64,000 bases of DNA from CAXTSE01 sp964246985 (GTDB lineage Bacteria; Actinomycetota; Actinomycetes; Actinomycetales; Microbacteriaceae): NCBI GenBank assembly GCA_964246985.1, contig CAXTSE010000010.1, positions 1-64,000 of the forward strand, given 5' to 3'. Shown piece by piece: positions 34,925-44,109 of the stretch; the stretch's first letter is position 1; each line of letters opens with the position of its first letter. Under the pieces are notes generated by a model. The model saw only the letters and a list, made by a program, of their open reading frames with translations, ran no database searches and was not told the DNA's origin. A program made the translations under genes and the position numbers.

Positions 34925-36178
34925 TCAGCCGATGACGGACTTCGTCTCGGCGAACGCGTCGTCGGTGCGCTCCAGCGCCTCGGCGATGTCGTCGTCGGTG
35001 TGGGCGGTCGAGAGGAACCAGTTGTGCACCGGATGCAGCAGCACTCCCCTGCGCACCGCGGCATCCGTGAACGCGGCCGCGATCGCATAGCTGGGCGTGT
35101 CGTCGACGAACCGGAGGAAGGGCATCGCCGGCGGACCGCTCTGCACGACCTCGAACCCGTAGGCGCTCGCCTGGGCCGCCAGGCCGTCCCGCAGCATCTG
35201 GCCGGACGCGGCCATCTGACCGGGGGTGTCCGTGGCGCGCAGTTGGGTGATGTTGGCGATCGCCGCGGCCATGGCGACGCCCGAGTACCAGAACGAGCCG
35301 GTGGCGAAGATGCGGCTGGCGGCGTCGCGCAGGGAGTCGATGCCCACCACCGACGAGATGGCGTAGCCGTTGGCCATCGCCTTGCTGAAGGCGGTCAGAT
35401 CCGGGCTCACGCCGAGCGGCTCCCAGGCGCTGCCGGTGACGAGCCGGAAGCCGGTGCGCACCTCGTCCATGATCAGAACGGCGCCGAGGCGGTCGGCCAG
35501 AGCGCGCACGCCCTGCGCGAAGGCGAGCTCGACCTCGAACTGGTCGGTGGCGGGAGCGTCATGCTTGAAGGGCGAGAGGATGATCGCTGCCACGTCGTCG
35601 CCGCCCTGCTGCGCCGCCGCCTCGAGCGAGGCCAGGTCGTTGAAGACGAACGAGATGATGTCGGTGCGGTCGGCCGGTGTCGTGCCGAGCGGGTTCGGAT
35701 TGAACCACGCGTTGGCGCCGTGGTAGGCCGTGGTGCCCTTGAGCAGCTTGGTGCGCCCGGTGGCGGCGCGCGCGATCGTGACGGCGAGGCTCGTCGCATC
35801 GGTGCCGTTCTTGGCGAACATCGCCCAGTCGGCGTAGTCGACGGTGTCGACCATCAGCTCGGCCAGCTCCACCATGCGCGGGGTGGGCCCGCCGAGCGCG
35901 TCGCCGAGCGCCTGCTGCGCAGCGGCCGCGGCGTCGACGACCGGATTGCGGTACCCCGAGACCATCGGGCCGAAGGCGCACATGAAGTCGATGTACTCGC
36001 GACCATCGACGTCGGTGAGGCGCGCGCCGCGGCCCTCCGCGTAGAACTGCGGGTAGCCGGCGGGCAGGAGCGTCACGTTCATGTGGCCGTACATGCCGCT
36101 GGGGATGACAGCGGCGGCCCGAGCGCGCAGAGCGTCGTCGATGGGCTTGGTCGCCGGCAGGGTCGAGGTGATGGTCAT
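34925..36178 (-). CDS. Class III PLP aminotransferase, glutamate-1-semialdehyde-mutase-like
   Basis: 417-aa fold-type I PLP enzyme with GREYIDFMCAFGPMVSGYRNP, KNGTDATSLAVTIARAATGR, the cofactor Asp in LIMDEVRTGFRL and the PLP Lys in FSKAMANGYAISSVVG. It is GSA-aminomutase-like, but there are no other heme genes nearby. It heads an operon with a peptide-type transporter and sits opposite a TetR gene, so a catabolic transaminase or mutase for an imported amino compound is more likely than HemL. Confidence 0.88.
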   Translation of the reverse strand: MTITSTLPATKPIDDALRARAAAVIPSGMYGHMNVTLLPAGYPQFYAEGRGARLTDVDGREYIDFMCAFGPMVSGYRNPVVDAAAAAQQALGDALGGPTPRMVELAELMVDTVDYADWAMFAKNGTDATSLAVTIARAATGRTKLLKGTTAYHGANAWFNPNPLGTTPADRTDIISFVFNDLASLEAAAQQGGDDVAAIILSPFKHDAPATDQFEVELAFAQGVRALADRLGAVLIMDEVRTGFRLVTGSAWEPLGVSPDLTAFSKAMANGYAISSVVGIDSLRDAASRIFATGSFWYSGVAMAAAIANITQLRATDTPGQMAASGQMLRDGLAAQASAYGFEVVQSGPPAMPFLRFVDDTPSYAIAAAFTDAAVRRGVLLHPVHNWFLSTAHTDDDIAEALERTDDAFAETKSVIG

Positions 36179-36185
36179 GGCCCCA

Positions 36186-36211
36186 GTTTTTAGTACACGC
36201 GTCCGAAATAG
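36186..36211. promoter_or_regulatory. Shared operator upstream of the aminotransferase operon
   Basis: On the minus strand TATTTCGGACGCGTGTACTA then AAAA matches the sites at 29506 and 36879. It lies in the divergent region, about 10 bases before the aminotransferase ATG at 36178. Confidence 0.6.
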
Positions 36212-36223
36212 ATTTCCCCGCTG

Positions 36224-36240
36224 TTACGAGCGCGTAAATT
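36224..36240 (+). promoter_or_regulatory. TetR gene promoter with TTACG..CGTAA palindrome
   Basis: TTACGAGCGCGTAA (36224-36237) is a near-perfect palindrome that overlaps TAAATT (36235-36240), a -10 seven bases from the TetR ATG. It is suited to autoregulation and distinct from the shared site. Confidence 0.5.
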
Positions 36241-36247
36241 AAGACAC

Positions 36248-36838
36248 ATGCCCAAGATCGTGGATCACGACCTCCGTCGCGCAGAGGTGCTCGATGCCAC
36301 CTGGCGCGTCATCAGCAAGCGCGGACTCGAGGCGGCGACGGTGCGCGAGATCGCCAAGGAGGCAGGCGTCTCGAACGGGGCGCTCGCCCACTACTTCACC
36401 AGCAAGGACGACATCCTGATCCAGGCGCATCGCCTGGCCTACGACCGCGTGTTCGACCGCGTAGCCGTGCGGAGCGCCGACCTCGACAGCGGCGCCACAG
36501 TGCGCGAGATGCTCTACGAAGCACTGCCCCTCGACGAGGATCGGCGGGTCGAGGCGGTCATCGACGTGAGCTACATGGGGCGCGCGCTCACCAACCCATC
36601 GCTGAACGCGGTGCGCGGCGAGTCGGCGCGCGTCGCGCGCGAGTGGTGGATCGACGCCCTGGGCGCTGCGCGCGACGCCGGTCACCTGCGTGCGGGCCTA
36701 GACCTCGCGCTCATCTCCGAGGAGATCCTCGTCTTCGTGGACGGCGTCTCGATCCAGGCGGTGCACTATCCGGCGCACATGACGCCCGAGCTGCAGCGCC
36801 GCCTGGCGGACGCTCTGCTCGACCGCATCCTCGCCTGA
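36248..36838 (+). CDS. TetR-family transcriptional regulator
   Basis: 196-aa regulator with an N-terminal helix-turn-helix (ATVREIAKEAGVSNGALAHYFTSKDDIL, about 34-61) followed by the BetI/TetR-type ligand domain (QAHRLAYDRVFDRV, MTPELQRRLADALLDRIL). It is divergent from the aminotransferase operon and upstream of the aldo/keto reductase. Its likely targets are the three shared sites at 29506, 36186 and 36879 (inference). Confidence 0.92.
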   Translation: MPKIVDHDLRRAEVLDATWRVISKRGLEAATVREIAKEAGVSNGALAHYFTSKDDILIQAHRLAYDRVFDRVAVRSADLDSGATVREMLYEALPLDEDRRVEAVIDVSYMGRALTNPSLNAVRGESARVAREWWIDALGAARDAGHLRAGLDLALISEEILVFVDGVSIQAVHYPAHMTPELQRRLADALLDRILA

Positions 36839-36856
36839 GGCGACGCCGGGCTCGGG

Positions 36857-36902
36857 TTGCACGATCGGAGCGCGTCGTTATATTGGACGCGTGTCCGATA
36901 AA
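36857..36902 (+). promoter_or_regulatory. Aldo/keto reductase promoter with shared operator
   Basis: A -35 TTGCAC (36857-36862) and -10 TATATT (36879-36884) are 16 bp apart. The -10, the partial palindrome GGACGCGTGTCC and the GTG start (36891) form one block, TATATTGGACGCGTGTCCGA then TAA, nearly the same as at 29506. Confidence 0.65.
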
Positions 36903-37721
36903 AACGCCGCCCCTCACATCCGCCTGAATTCCGGCACCCTGATACCGGCACTCGGGTTCGGCGTCTTCGAGATGGATGCGGCCGAGACGGCCGCCGCCGT
37001 CCAGACCGCGCTCGAGATCGGGTATCGCCACATCGACACCGCGGCCGTCTACTTCAACGAGGCTGCCGTGGGGGCGGGGGTGCGGGCGAGCGGGCTTCTC
37101 CGCGACGAGGTGTTCGTGACGACGAAGCTGTGGAACACCCAGCACGACGATCCGCGGGCCGCGCTGTCGGCGAGCCTCGACGCGCTCGGCATGGACCACG
37201 TCGACCTGTATCTCATTCACTGGCCCGACAGCACGCAGGGGCGTTACCTCGCCGCCTGGGAGGCGATGCAGGAGCTGCAGCGCGCGGGGCTCGCGCACGC
37301 CATCGGCGTCTCGAACTTCTCGATGCCGCAGCTGCACGAGGTGATCGCGCTGGGCGGTGCCGTGCCGGCCGTGAACCAGATCGAGGCGCATCCGCTGCAC
37401 CCGCAGGAGTCGCTACGACTTTTCCATGCCGCGAACGGCATACTGACGCAGGCCTGGTCGCCGCTCGCGCGCGGCAAGGCCTTCGGGCTTCCCGCGGTCG
37501 CACGGATCGCAGCTGCGCACGGACGCACCGAGTCGCAGGTCATCCTGCGCTGGCTGCTGCAGCGCGGCATCGTGCCGCTGCCTAAATCGGCGACCCCCGC
37601 CCGCATCGCCGAGAACCTCGACGTCTGGGACTTCGACCTCGAGTCGGCCGAGATGGCGGCGATCAGCGCGCTCGCCTCCGACGTCCGGGTCGACGCGTCG
37701 TACTACGCGCGCTTCGCCTGA
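36891..37721 (+). CDS. Aldo/keto reductase
   Basis: 276-aa NADPH-dependent carbonyl reductase of the 2,5-diketogluconate reductase-like group. The tetrad is readable: Asp and Tyr in GYRHIDTAAVYFNE, Lys in VFVTTKLWNTQHDDP, His in DLYLIHWPDS. Also IGVSNFSMPQL and PLPKSATPARIAENLDVWDF at the cofactor site. GTG start inside the operator with no ribosome-binding site, so probably leaderless. Likely reduces an aldehyde from the linked aminotransferase pathway (inference). Confidence 0.93.
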   Translation: MSDKNAAPHIRLNSGTLIPALGFGVFEMDAAETAAAVQTALEIGYRHIDTAAVYFNEAAVGAGVRASGLLRDEVFVTTKLWNTQHDDPRAALSASLDALGMDHVDLYLIHWPDSTQGRYLAAWEAMQELQRAGLAHAIGVSNFSMPQLHEVIALGGAVPAVNQIEAHPLHPQESLRLFHAANGILTQAWSPLARGKAFGLPAVARIAAAHGRTESQVILRWLLQRGIVPLPKSATPARIAENLDVWDFDLESAEMAAISALASDVRVDASYYARFA

Positions 37722-37736
37722 CGGCGGCCGCGAGGC

Positions 37737-38507
37737 TCAGCGCTCGAACGCCAGCCGGTTCTCCCAGGCGAACCGGTAGTACGCGGCGTGCGACAGTCCC
37801 GCCGCCGCGGCCTCGTCCACGATCACCGTCACCTGCGGATGAAGCTGGATCGCCGAGCCCGGCAGCGAGGCCGACACCGGCCCCTCGACGGCACCGGCCA
37901 CCGCATCCGCCTTGCCTGCCCCGAACGCGAGCAGCACGAGGTGCCGCGCGTCGAGGATCGTTCCGAGCCCCTGAGTCAGGCAGTGGCTCGGCACGTCCTC
38001 GGGCGTCGGGAAGAAGCGCGCGTTGTCGGCTCGGGTCTGCTCGGTCAGCGTCTTGATGCGGGTGCGGGAGGCGAGCGACGACCCCGGCTCGTTGAATCCG
38101 ATGTGACCGGTGCGCCCGATGCCGAGGATCTGCAGGTCGACCCCGCCGGCCTGCGCGATCGCGGCCTCGTATCGCTCCCCCGCGCCCTCGACCGGTCCGC
38201 CGTCATCCCCCGGCACCCGCACGCGCGCCGGATCGAAGCCGAGGGGCTCGACCACCTCGCGCGTGATGACCGCCCGGTAGCTTTCCGGGTGACCCGGCGG
38301 CAGCCCGATGTACTCGTCGAGCGCGAAGCCGCGGGCCCTCGACAGGTCGGCGCCGCGCGCGGCCAGCGCCCGCCAGACGGGAAGGGGCGTGGATCCGGTG
38401 GCCAGCCCCAGCACCGCGTCCGGCCGCGCGGCCACGAGCCTCGCGATCAGGTCGGCGGCGATCTCGCCGCCCTCGTCGGGAGTCCGGACGATGGCGACCT
38501 CGGCCAT
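37737..38507 (-). CDS. nagB: Glucosamine-6-phosphate deaminase
   Basis: Converts GlcN-6-phosphate to fructose-6-phosphate and ammonia. 256 aa with GLATGSTPLPVW, FALDEYIGLPPGHPESY and GIGRTGHIGFNEPGSSLASRTR, all family hallmarks including the catalytic Asp and His. Last gene of the six-gene amino-sugar operon; its ATG shares one base with the stop of the kinase gene. Confidence 0.96.
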   Translation of the reverse strand: MAEVAIVRTPDEGGEIAADLIARLVAARPDAVLGLATGSTPLPVWRALAARGADLSRARGFALDEYIGLPPGHPESYRAVITREVVEPLGFDPARVRVPGDDGGPVEGAGERYEAAIAQAGGVDLQILGIGRTGHIGFNEPGSSLASRTRIKTLTEQTRADNARFFPTPEDVPSHCLTQGLGTILDARHLVLLAFGAGKADAVAGAVEGPVSASLPGSAIQLHPQVTVIVDEAAAAGLSHAAYYRFAWENRLAFER

Positions 38508-39544
38508 CAGAGCGCCTCGGTGCGGGCGCGGGGGGCGTGCTCGTGGCGGGTCTCGACAGGCTCGACCGACGGGTACCTCTCGAGCGGCTCGAGCGACGAG
38601 TGCTCGGGCGGAACGGCCGACTCGCCGACCAGGGCCGCCCCGACCGCCGCGGCCGGCAACCCGCGGGGCATGAGCGCGACGCGCTTGGGCAGGTCGAGCG
38701 ACGAGAGGAACTCCGACGCGTCGGCCCAGCCGCTGAGCACGCCGCTCAACGCGTCGAGCAGCGCCGGCCCGAGCGAGCTCACCCCGCCGCCGATCACCAC
38801 GCGATCGACGTCGACGGTCAGCACGAGGATCCGCACCGCGGCGGCCACGTTGACGACCAGCCGGTCGCGCACCTCGACGGCGAGCGGGTCGCCCGCATCC
38901 GCCGCCGCGAAGAGCGCCCGCACCGGCTTCAGGTCGTCGGTCGGCCACTGCCGCGCGACAGCCGAGCCCGATGCCATGAGCTCCAGGCATCCACGCTGAC
39001 CGCAGGGGCAGAGCGGTCCGGCCGGGTCGACCGGGATGTGCCCGATCTCGCCCGCGACGCCGCGAGATCCTCGCCAGAGCCGGCCACCGAGCACGAGCCC
39101 GGCCGCCAGTCCCGTGCCGAGGTTGAGGTAGGCCATCGAGTGCGTCGGCGTCGCGTCGAGCAGGTGGAAGGCGCCGAGCGCCGCCGCGTTGACGTCGTTC
39201 TCGACGCGCACCGCGCGCCCGAACCGGGCCGCGAGCTCCGCCCCGAGGTCGAGCCCGGAGAGGCCGAGGTTGACGGCGTGCGCGACCCGACCCGTGACCG
39301 GGTCCACCGCGCCAGGGATCCCGACGCCGATCGACACGAAGTCGTCGGCCGTCCCGCCCGACAGCCGGATCAGCTCCTCGACAGCACCGACCGCGGTCTC
39401 CAGCACCGACGCCGCGCCGAAGCCGGTCGGCATGCGCAGCTCGTGCGCGATCGACCCGTCGGGCAGCAGCGCGACGGCCTCGGTCTTGGTGCCGCCGATG
39501 TCGATCCCCGCGCGCAGCGGATGCAGCCCGCTCATCCCGGTCAT
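38507..39544 (-). CDS. ROK-family sugar kinase, probable GlcNAc/GlcN kinase
   Basis: 345-aa cytosolic kinase with the phosphate loop GIDIGGTKTEAVALL, catalytic Asp in VRVENDVNAAALG, and the ROK signature LVLGGRLWRGSRGVAGEIGH with the zinc site CPCGQRGCLELM. There is no N-terminal helix-turn-helix, so it is an enzyme, not a repressor. Context (NagZ before, NagB after) suggests GlcNAc or GlcN. Its last 30 residues (SVEPVETRHEH) come from a REP-like repeat that has been absorbed into the coding end. Confidence 0.9.
   Translation of the reverse strand: MTGMSGLHPLRAGIDIGGTKTEAVALLPDGSIAHELRMPTGFGAASVLETAVGAVEELIRLSGGTADDFVSIGVGIPGAVDPVTGRVAHAVNLGLSGLDLGAELAARFGRAVRVENDVNAAALGAFHLLDATPTHSMAYLNLGTGLAAGLVLGGRLWRGSRGVAGEIGHIPVDPAGPLCPCGQRGCLELMASGSAVARQWPTDDLKPVRALFAAADAGDPLAVEVRDRLVVNVAAAVRILVLTVDVDRVVIGGGVSSLGPALLDALSGVLSGWADASEFLSSLDLPKRVALMPRGLPAAAVGAALVGESAVPPEHSSLEPLERYPSVEPVETRHEHAPRARTEAL
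38549..38568. repeat. REP-like repeat at the end of the ROK kinase gene
   Basis: GGTCTCGACAGGCTCGACC is the short dyad seen also in folD and the glyA leader. On the coding strand it is read as VEPVETR. Confidence 0.65.
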
Positions 39545-40959
39545 CGCTCCCCCGCCCCGAGGTGCTCGAGCAGCGCCTCGCCCACGAAGCGCGACGCACC
39601 GAAGGTCGCGATGTCGGCGTACGCGCGATCCGGCGAGGGCCAGCCCATGTCGACGACGACGACCGACGGATCGGCGGCCCGCGCGGCGTCGATGGCCTCG
39701 CGCACCCAGCCGTGCCGGTGGTTCGCCGTGCCGATGACGACGACCGGCCCGCCCGTCGGAATCGCGTCGCCCTCGCGCACGACCGTCGCATCCGCCCCGG
39801 CCGCCGCGACGCCCCGGGGCGCGTCGCCGACCGCGATGTTGGCGGCGGTCTCGATGGTGACGAGACGGGCGCCGGGGACGACGACGACGCCGTCGGCGAC
39901 GTCGAAGGCTGCGATCGCACGCGCGGTCTCGAAGGCGGGCTCGACCGCGCTTGCCTCGAGCGCCGCAACCGTCGGCGCCGCGAGCTCGGATGCCAGCCGT
40001 GCGTTGCGCGCCGCCGCGTCGGCCAGGCGGGCGGCCGGCAGCGATCCGTCGGCGACGGCGGCGACGAGCGCCGCCTCGATGTCGGCGAGCTGCGCGTCGG
40101 TGTTGCGTGTGCCGATGCAGAGCAGGTCGCAGCCCGCGGCGATGGCTCGCACGGCCGCGGCCGGGATGCCGATCTCACCGCTCGCGCCGACCATGTCGAG
40201 AGCATCCGAGACGATCACTCCGTCGAAGCCGAGGCCTCCCTCGTCGACCGGGGCTCGCAGCAGGCCCTGCAGGATCGGCGCGGAGAAGCTCGCGGGGGCC
40301 GACGCGTCCAGCTGCGGCAGCAGCACGTGCGACGACATGATCGTGCGGGCTCCCGCGCGAATCGCCGCGGCGAACGGCAGCAGCTCGCGCACCCGCAGCT
40401 CGGCGAGCGGGAGGTCGACGACCGGGAGCGCGAGATGCGAGTCCTGCGCCGTGTCGCCGTGGCCGGGGAAGTGCTTCGCGCTGACGGCGACGCCGCCCGC
40501 TTCGTGCGCGGCGACCCAGGCCGCGACGTGCCGCGACACCGCGGCGGGGTCGGTGCCGAAGCTGCGCACCCCGATCACCGGGTTGTCGGGGTTGGAGTTG
40601 ATGTCGGCATCCGGCGCGAAGTTGAGGTTCACGCCCACCGCTCGCAGCTCGGCCGCGACCGCCGAGGCGACCTCCGCCGTCAGCGCGAGGTCGTCGATGC
40701 GGCCGAGGAGCGCGTTGCCGGGGTACGGCGATCCGCTCGAGTAGTAGAGGCGCGTGACGTCGCCGCCCTCCTCGTCGATCGCGATGAGCGCGGCGGGGTT
40801 GGCCTCGCGGATCGCGTCGGTGAGGGTGCGGAGCTGCGCGCGGGACGTGATGTTGTCGCCGAAGATGCACACCCCGCCGAGGCCGGCTCGCAGGCGGGCG
40901 GCCAGCCACTCGGGAAGCTCGGTGCCGACGAATCCGGGCATCAGGACGGCGAGGCTCAT
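39541..40959 (-). CDS. Glycoside hydrolase family 3 beta-N-acetylhexosaminidase (NagZ-like)
   Basis: 472 aa with no signal peptide, so cytosolic. The GH3 N domain has PGFVGTELPEWLAARLRAGLGGVCIFG, IDEEGGDVTRL, the general-acid loop KHFPGHGDTAQDSH and the nucleophile in VIVSDALDMVGAS. A C-terminal domain of about 130 aa follows. It would release GlcNAc from imported chitobiose or muropeptide-like sugars. Overlaps the permease stop (ATGA) and the kinase start. Confidence 0.92.
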   Translation of the reverse strand: MSLAVLMPGFVGTELPEWLAARLRAGLGGVCIFGDNITSRAQLRTLTDAIREANPAALIAIDEEGGDVTRLYYSSGSPYPGNALLGRIDDLALTAEVASAVAAELRAVGVNLNFAPDADINSNPDNPVIGVRSFGTDPAAVSRHVAAWVAAHEAGGVAVSAKHFPGHGDTAQDSHLALPVVDLPLAELRVRELLPFAAAIRAGARTIMSSHVLLPQLDASAPASFSAPILQGLLRAPVDEGGLGFDGVIVSDALDMVGASGEIGIPAAAVRAIAAGCDLLCIGTRNTDAQLADIEAALVAAVADGSLPAARLADAAARNARLASELAAPTVAALEASAVEPAFETARAIAAFDVADGVVVVPGARLVTIETAANIAVGDAPRGVAAAGADATVVREGDAIPTGGPVVVIGTANHRHGWVREAIDAARAADPSVVVVDMGWPSPDRAYADIATFGASRFVGEALLEHLGAGER

Positions 40960-41810
40960 CCCTTCACCGCCCCCGCCGCGACGCCGGACGCCATCCGACC
41001 CTGCACCAGCAGGAAGAACACGATCACCGGGATCGCCATCAGCGTCGACCCCGCCATGATCGCAGCCCAGTCGGTGGCCTGCGTGGCCTGCACGAATGCG
41101 CGCAGCCAGACCGGCAGCGTCCGGGTCTCGGGCTTGTTCATGATGACGAGCGCGAAGAGGAACTCGTTCCACGCCTGGATGAACGCGAACACCCCGGTCG
41201 CGACGAGTCCCGGCCCGAGCAGCGGCAGCGTGACCCGGAAGAACGCACCCATGCGCGTGCAGCCGTCGACCATCGCCGCCTCCTCGAGCTCGATCGGGAT
41301 GCCGCCGACGAAGCCGCGCAAAGTCCAGATCGTGAACGGCAGCACGGTCGCCAGATACACCAGGGTCAGGCCGATGATCGTGTTGATCAGCTGCCAGCCG
41401 TCGAGCACCCGGTAGATCGAGACGATCATCGCCTCGGCCGGGATCATCTGCGCGACGAGCAGCAGCACGATGAACGTGCGGCGCGATCGGAAGCGGAAGC
41501 GTGACAGAGCGAGCGCCGCGAAGAACGCGAACAGGAGCGCGGCGATCACGGTCAACAGCGTCACCGCGAGCGAGGTGCCGAGGGCCGGCAGGAACTCGAT
41601 CGATCCCGACGGCTCGGTGATGACGGTGACGAAGTTACGCAGGGTGAACTCGTCGGGGAAGAAGTGCGGGGTCGACGAGCGGATCGCGCTCGTCGGCAGC
41701 AGGGCCGAGTTGACCATCCAGTACACCGGGAAGGCCGAGCAGACGAAGACGAGGATCGCGACGACGTTGAGCAGGTAGCGCGTGGGCCGGTGGCGGGGGC
41801 GTTCGTTCAC
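40956..41810 (-). CDS. Carbohydrate ABC transporter permease (MalG-type)
   Basis: 284-aa permease with six spans and the coupling segment GIPIELEEAAMVDGCTRMGAFFRVTLPLLGPG, the EAA loop of the CUT1 family. GTG start overlaps the MalF-type stop (GTGA). Part of the amino-sugar operon. No dedicated ATPase is encoded here, so a shared MsiK-type ATPase elsewhere is probable. Confidence 0.94.
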   Translation of the reverse strand: MNERPRHRPTRYLLNVVAILVFVCSAFPVYWMVNSALLPTSAIRSSTPHFFPDEFTLRNFVTVITEPSGSIEFLPALGTSLAVTLLTVIAALLFAFFAALALSRFRFRSRRTFIVLLLVAQMIPAEAMIVSIYRVLDGWQLINTIIGLTLVYLATVLPFTIWTLRGFVGGIPIELEEAAMVDGCTRMGAFFRVTLPLLGPGLVATGVFAFIQAWNEFLFALVIMNKPETRTLPVWLRAFVQATQATDWAAIMAGSTLMAIPVIVFFLLVQGRMASGVAAGAVKG

Positions 41811-42721
41811 GGCTCCTCCGTCCTGAGCGTGTTGCGGATGTAGTAGGCCGAGAGAGCAAGCATGACGATGACGAGGATCACGGCGATCGCGCCGCCGGCG
41901 CCGAGATCGCCGCCGCCGATCGCGCGCTTGTAGATGTAGACGCCGATGGTCGACGTCTCGGCCTGGATGCCGCCGATCGTCTGGAGCGCGTAGATCTGCG
42001 AGAAGACCCGCATGTCCCAGATGATCTGCAGCACGAGCAGCACGACCAGAACTCCGCGGATGAAGGGGAACACGATCAGCCGGAACCGCTGGAACCCGCT
42101 CGCCCCGTCGAGCGACGCGGCCTCCATCACCTCGCTCGGCACCTGAGTCAGCCCCGCGAAGGTGGTGAAGGCCACGAACGGGATCGACTGCCACGTGATG
42201 ATGATCGTCGCGACGAAGAAGAACGAGAGCGGCTCGATGAGCCAGCTGTGCCCGATGTAGTCGATGCCGGTGATCTGGGTGACGAGGTAGTTGACCACGC
42301 CCGACTCGGTGTCGAACATCCAGCCCCACACGACGGTGGCGGTCAGCGGCGGCATCGCCCAGGCGAGCAGCAGCCCCGCCGAGACGAGGGTGCGGAAGCC
42401 CTTGCCGAGCTTGGACATCAGCACGGCGATCAGGATGCCGAGCAGCATCGTCGCGACGACGTTGACGAGGGCGAACCCGACGCTGCGGCCCATGACGAGC
42501 CAGAACTCGGCGTCGGTGAGCACGGCGGCGTAGTTGTCGAACCACACCCAGGTGGGTGCGGCACCGAAGATCTGGGCGCGGCCGAATTCCTGGAACGAGA
42601 TGATGATCAGCTGCAGGAGGGGCCAGCCGGTGATCGCGAGCAGGACGACGCCCGCCGGGATCAGCAGGTACATCGGGGTCAGGTCGCGACGGCGGCGCAC
42701 TGCTCGCACGTCAAGCGTCAT
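41807..42721 (-). CDS. Carbohydrate ABC transporter permease (MalF-type)
   Basis: 304-aa CUT1 permease with PMYLLIPAGVVLLAITGWPLLQLI at the first span and the coupling loop QVPSEVMEAASLDGASGFQRFRLIVFPFI. Forms the translocation pore with the MalG-type partner. A 15-base motif shared with the binding-protein leader lies at 42764-42778. Confidence 0.94.
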   Translation of the reverse strand: MTLDVRAVRRRRDLTPMYLLIPAGVVLLAITGWPLLQLIIISFQEFGRAQIFGAAPTWVWFDNYAAVLTDAEFWLVMGRSVGFALVNVVATMLLGILIAVLMSKLGKGFRTLVSAGLLLAWAMPPLTATVVWGWMFDTESGVVNYLVTQITGIDYIGHSWLIEPLSFFFVATIIITWQSIPFVAFTTFAGLTQVPSEVMEAASLDGASGFQRFRLIVFPFIRGVLVVLLVLQIIWDMRVFSQIYALQTIGGIQAETSTIGVYIYKRAIGGGDLGAGGAIAVILVIVMLALSAYYIRNTLRTEEP

Positions 42722-42763
42722 GGGAAGGGTCTCCGAGTACGATTCGAGGGTGCCCCGGAAGTC

Positions 42764-42778
42764 TTCCTAGGGCGACGG
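42764..42778. repeat. 15-base motif TTCCTAGGGCGACGG, copy 1
   Basis: Identical to 44110-44124. This copy is 43 bases upstream of the MalF-type start and the other is 17 bases upstream of the binding-protein start. Possible regulator site or duplication. Confidence 0.5.
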
Positions 42779-42785
42779 GCCACCG

Positions 42786-42826
42786 GGTGGATGCGAGGGC
42801 GGGTGCAACCGCCTCCCGCATCCACC
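42786..42826 (-). terminator. Intra-operon hairpin after the binding-protein gene
   Basis: Arms 42786-42802 (GGTGGATGCGAGGGCGG) and 42809-42826 pair with one bulge, forming a GC-rich stem just downstream of the SBP stop and ahead of the permeases. It is probably a partial terminator or 3' stabiliser. Confidence 0.6.
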
Positions 42827-42836
42827 GTGGCGTCTT

Positions 42837-44093
42837 CTAGCTGTTGAGGATGTCCTCGATATCGGTGTCGAGCTGCTCGGCGAGCGCCTCGACGTCACCG
42901 CCGTTCGCCACCTGCACGAAGAAGTCCTGCAGGAGGCCCGCCGCCTCGACGTCCGCCCACTTCGGGCTGGCCGGGGTGAGCTTGGCGTTGGCCGCGGACT
43001 CGGCGATGATGCCTGCGAGCTCCGGGGTGGCAGCGGCGACCTGATCACCCAGCGACGTCAGCGACGGCACCAGGCCCGCGCCGGCGAGGATGGTCTGGTA
43101 CTCGGCGCTCTCGATGATGCCGAGGGCGCTCTTCGCCAGCTCCGGGTGGGTCGTCTTGGCCGAGATGGCGATGTTGGATCCTCCGGCGAACACCTGGGCG
43201 GCTCCGCCGTCCTTGCCGGGCAGGGCGAACTCGCCGAGCGTGCCGGTCAGCGCGGTGTCGGCCTTGTCCTCATCCGCGATGATCGACCAGTAGGCCCAGC
43301 TCGGAGCCGACATGGTGGCCGCCTTCTCCTCGCGGAACGGCACCCACACCTCGGTCTCGTCGCCGTCCTTCGGGGCGAGCGACGACGCCATCAGCTCCTG
43401 CACCTGCTCGATGCCGGCCATCGACTCGTCGGACGAGAACTGGGCGTCCCAGGTTCCGTCGTCCTCCTGGACCGCGACCTCGCCGCCGTTCTCCCAGATG
43501 AAGGGGAGCGCGTTGTACCAGTCCTTGCCGGGGTAGTAGACACCGGAGACGCCGGGAAGAGCGGATGCCAGCTCGCCCGCGTTGGACACGTACTCATCCA
43601 GCGTGGTCGGCACCTCGACGCCCGCGGCCGCGTACTGCGCGGTGTTGTAGAACACGATGCGCGCACCGGAGTAGTACGGAGCGGCGTAGAACTTGCCGTC
43701 GTAGGTGCCCGCCTCGACGAAGCCGGGCAGCAGGTCGTCGCCGCCGAGCGCCTCGTAGTCGTCGGTCAGGTCGAGGAACGCGCCCGCCGACGTGAACGCC
43801 GCGGCCTGCGTGTTGCCGACCTCGACGATGTCGGGGCTGTCGTTCGACGAGAGGCTCGTCGTGAGCAGGTCGACGAGACCCGTCCACTGCTGCTCCTCGA
43901 TCGTGAGGGTCGATCCGGGGTTCTCCTCCTCGAAGGTGTCGACCAGGTAGTCGCGCGCCTCCTGCGGGGTGTCGGTGCCGACCAGCCAGACGCGGAGGTC
44001 GCCGGTCGACTCCTCGGCGGGAGCCGCCGTCGAGCATCCGGCGAGAACGACCGCTGCCGCAGCGAGGGTTGCTGCGAGGGCGAGTTTCCTCAT
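42837..44093 (-). CDS. Sugar ABC transporter substrate-binding lipoprotein
   Basis: 418-aa family 1 SBP. Signal peptide with lipobox LAGC (17-20), then LRVWLVGTDTPQEARDYLVDTFEEENPGSTLTIEEQQW, DIVEVGNTQAAAF and GGSNIAISAKTTHPELAKSAL. First gene of the operon SBP-MalF-MalG-NagZ-ROK kinase-NagB. The operon content points to GlcNAc oligomers such as chitobiose (inference). Confidence 0.94.
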   Translation of the reverse strand: MRKLALAATLAAAAVVLAGCSTAAPAEESTGDLRVWLVGTDTPQEARDYLVDTFEEENPGSTLTIEEQQWTGLVDLLTTSLSSNDSPDIVEVGNTQAAAFTSAGAFLDLTDDYEALGGDDLLPGFVEAGTYDGKFYAAPYYSGARIVFYNTAQYAAAGVEVPTTLDEYVSNAGELASALPGVSGVYYPGKDWYNALPFIWENGGEVAVQEDDGTWDAQFSSDESMAGIEQVQELMASSLAPKDGDETEVWVPFREEKAATMSAPSWAYWSIIADEDKADTALTGTLGEFALPGKDGGAAQVFAGGSNIAISAKTTHPELAKSALGIIESAEYQTILAGAGLVPSLTSLGDQVAAATPELAGIIAESAANAKLTPASPKWADVEAAGLLQDFFVQVANGGDVEALAEQLDTDIEDILNS

Positions 44094-44109
44094 GTGTTCT
44101 TCCTTACTT

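Noticed and set aside
34925..36178. HemL (heme biosynthesis) as the name for the class III aminotransferase
   Set aside because: No heme genes nearby, and the gene heads a transporter operon next to a TetR gene with a shared operator. A GSAM-like catabolic role fits better.
38507..39544. ROK protein as a transcriptional repressor
   Set aside because: There is no N-terminal helix-turn-helix; the protein begins at the phosphate loop GIDIGGTKTEA. The repressor of the locus is the separate ROK gene at 44196-45344.
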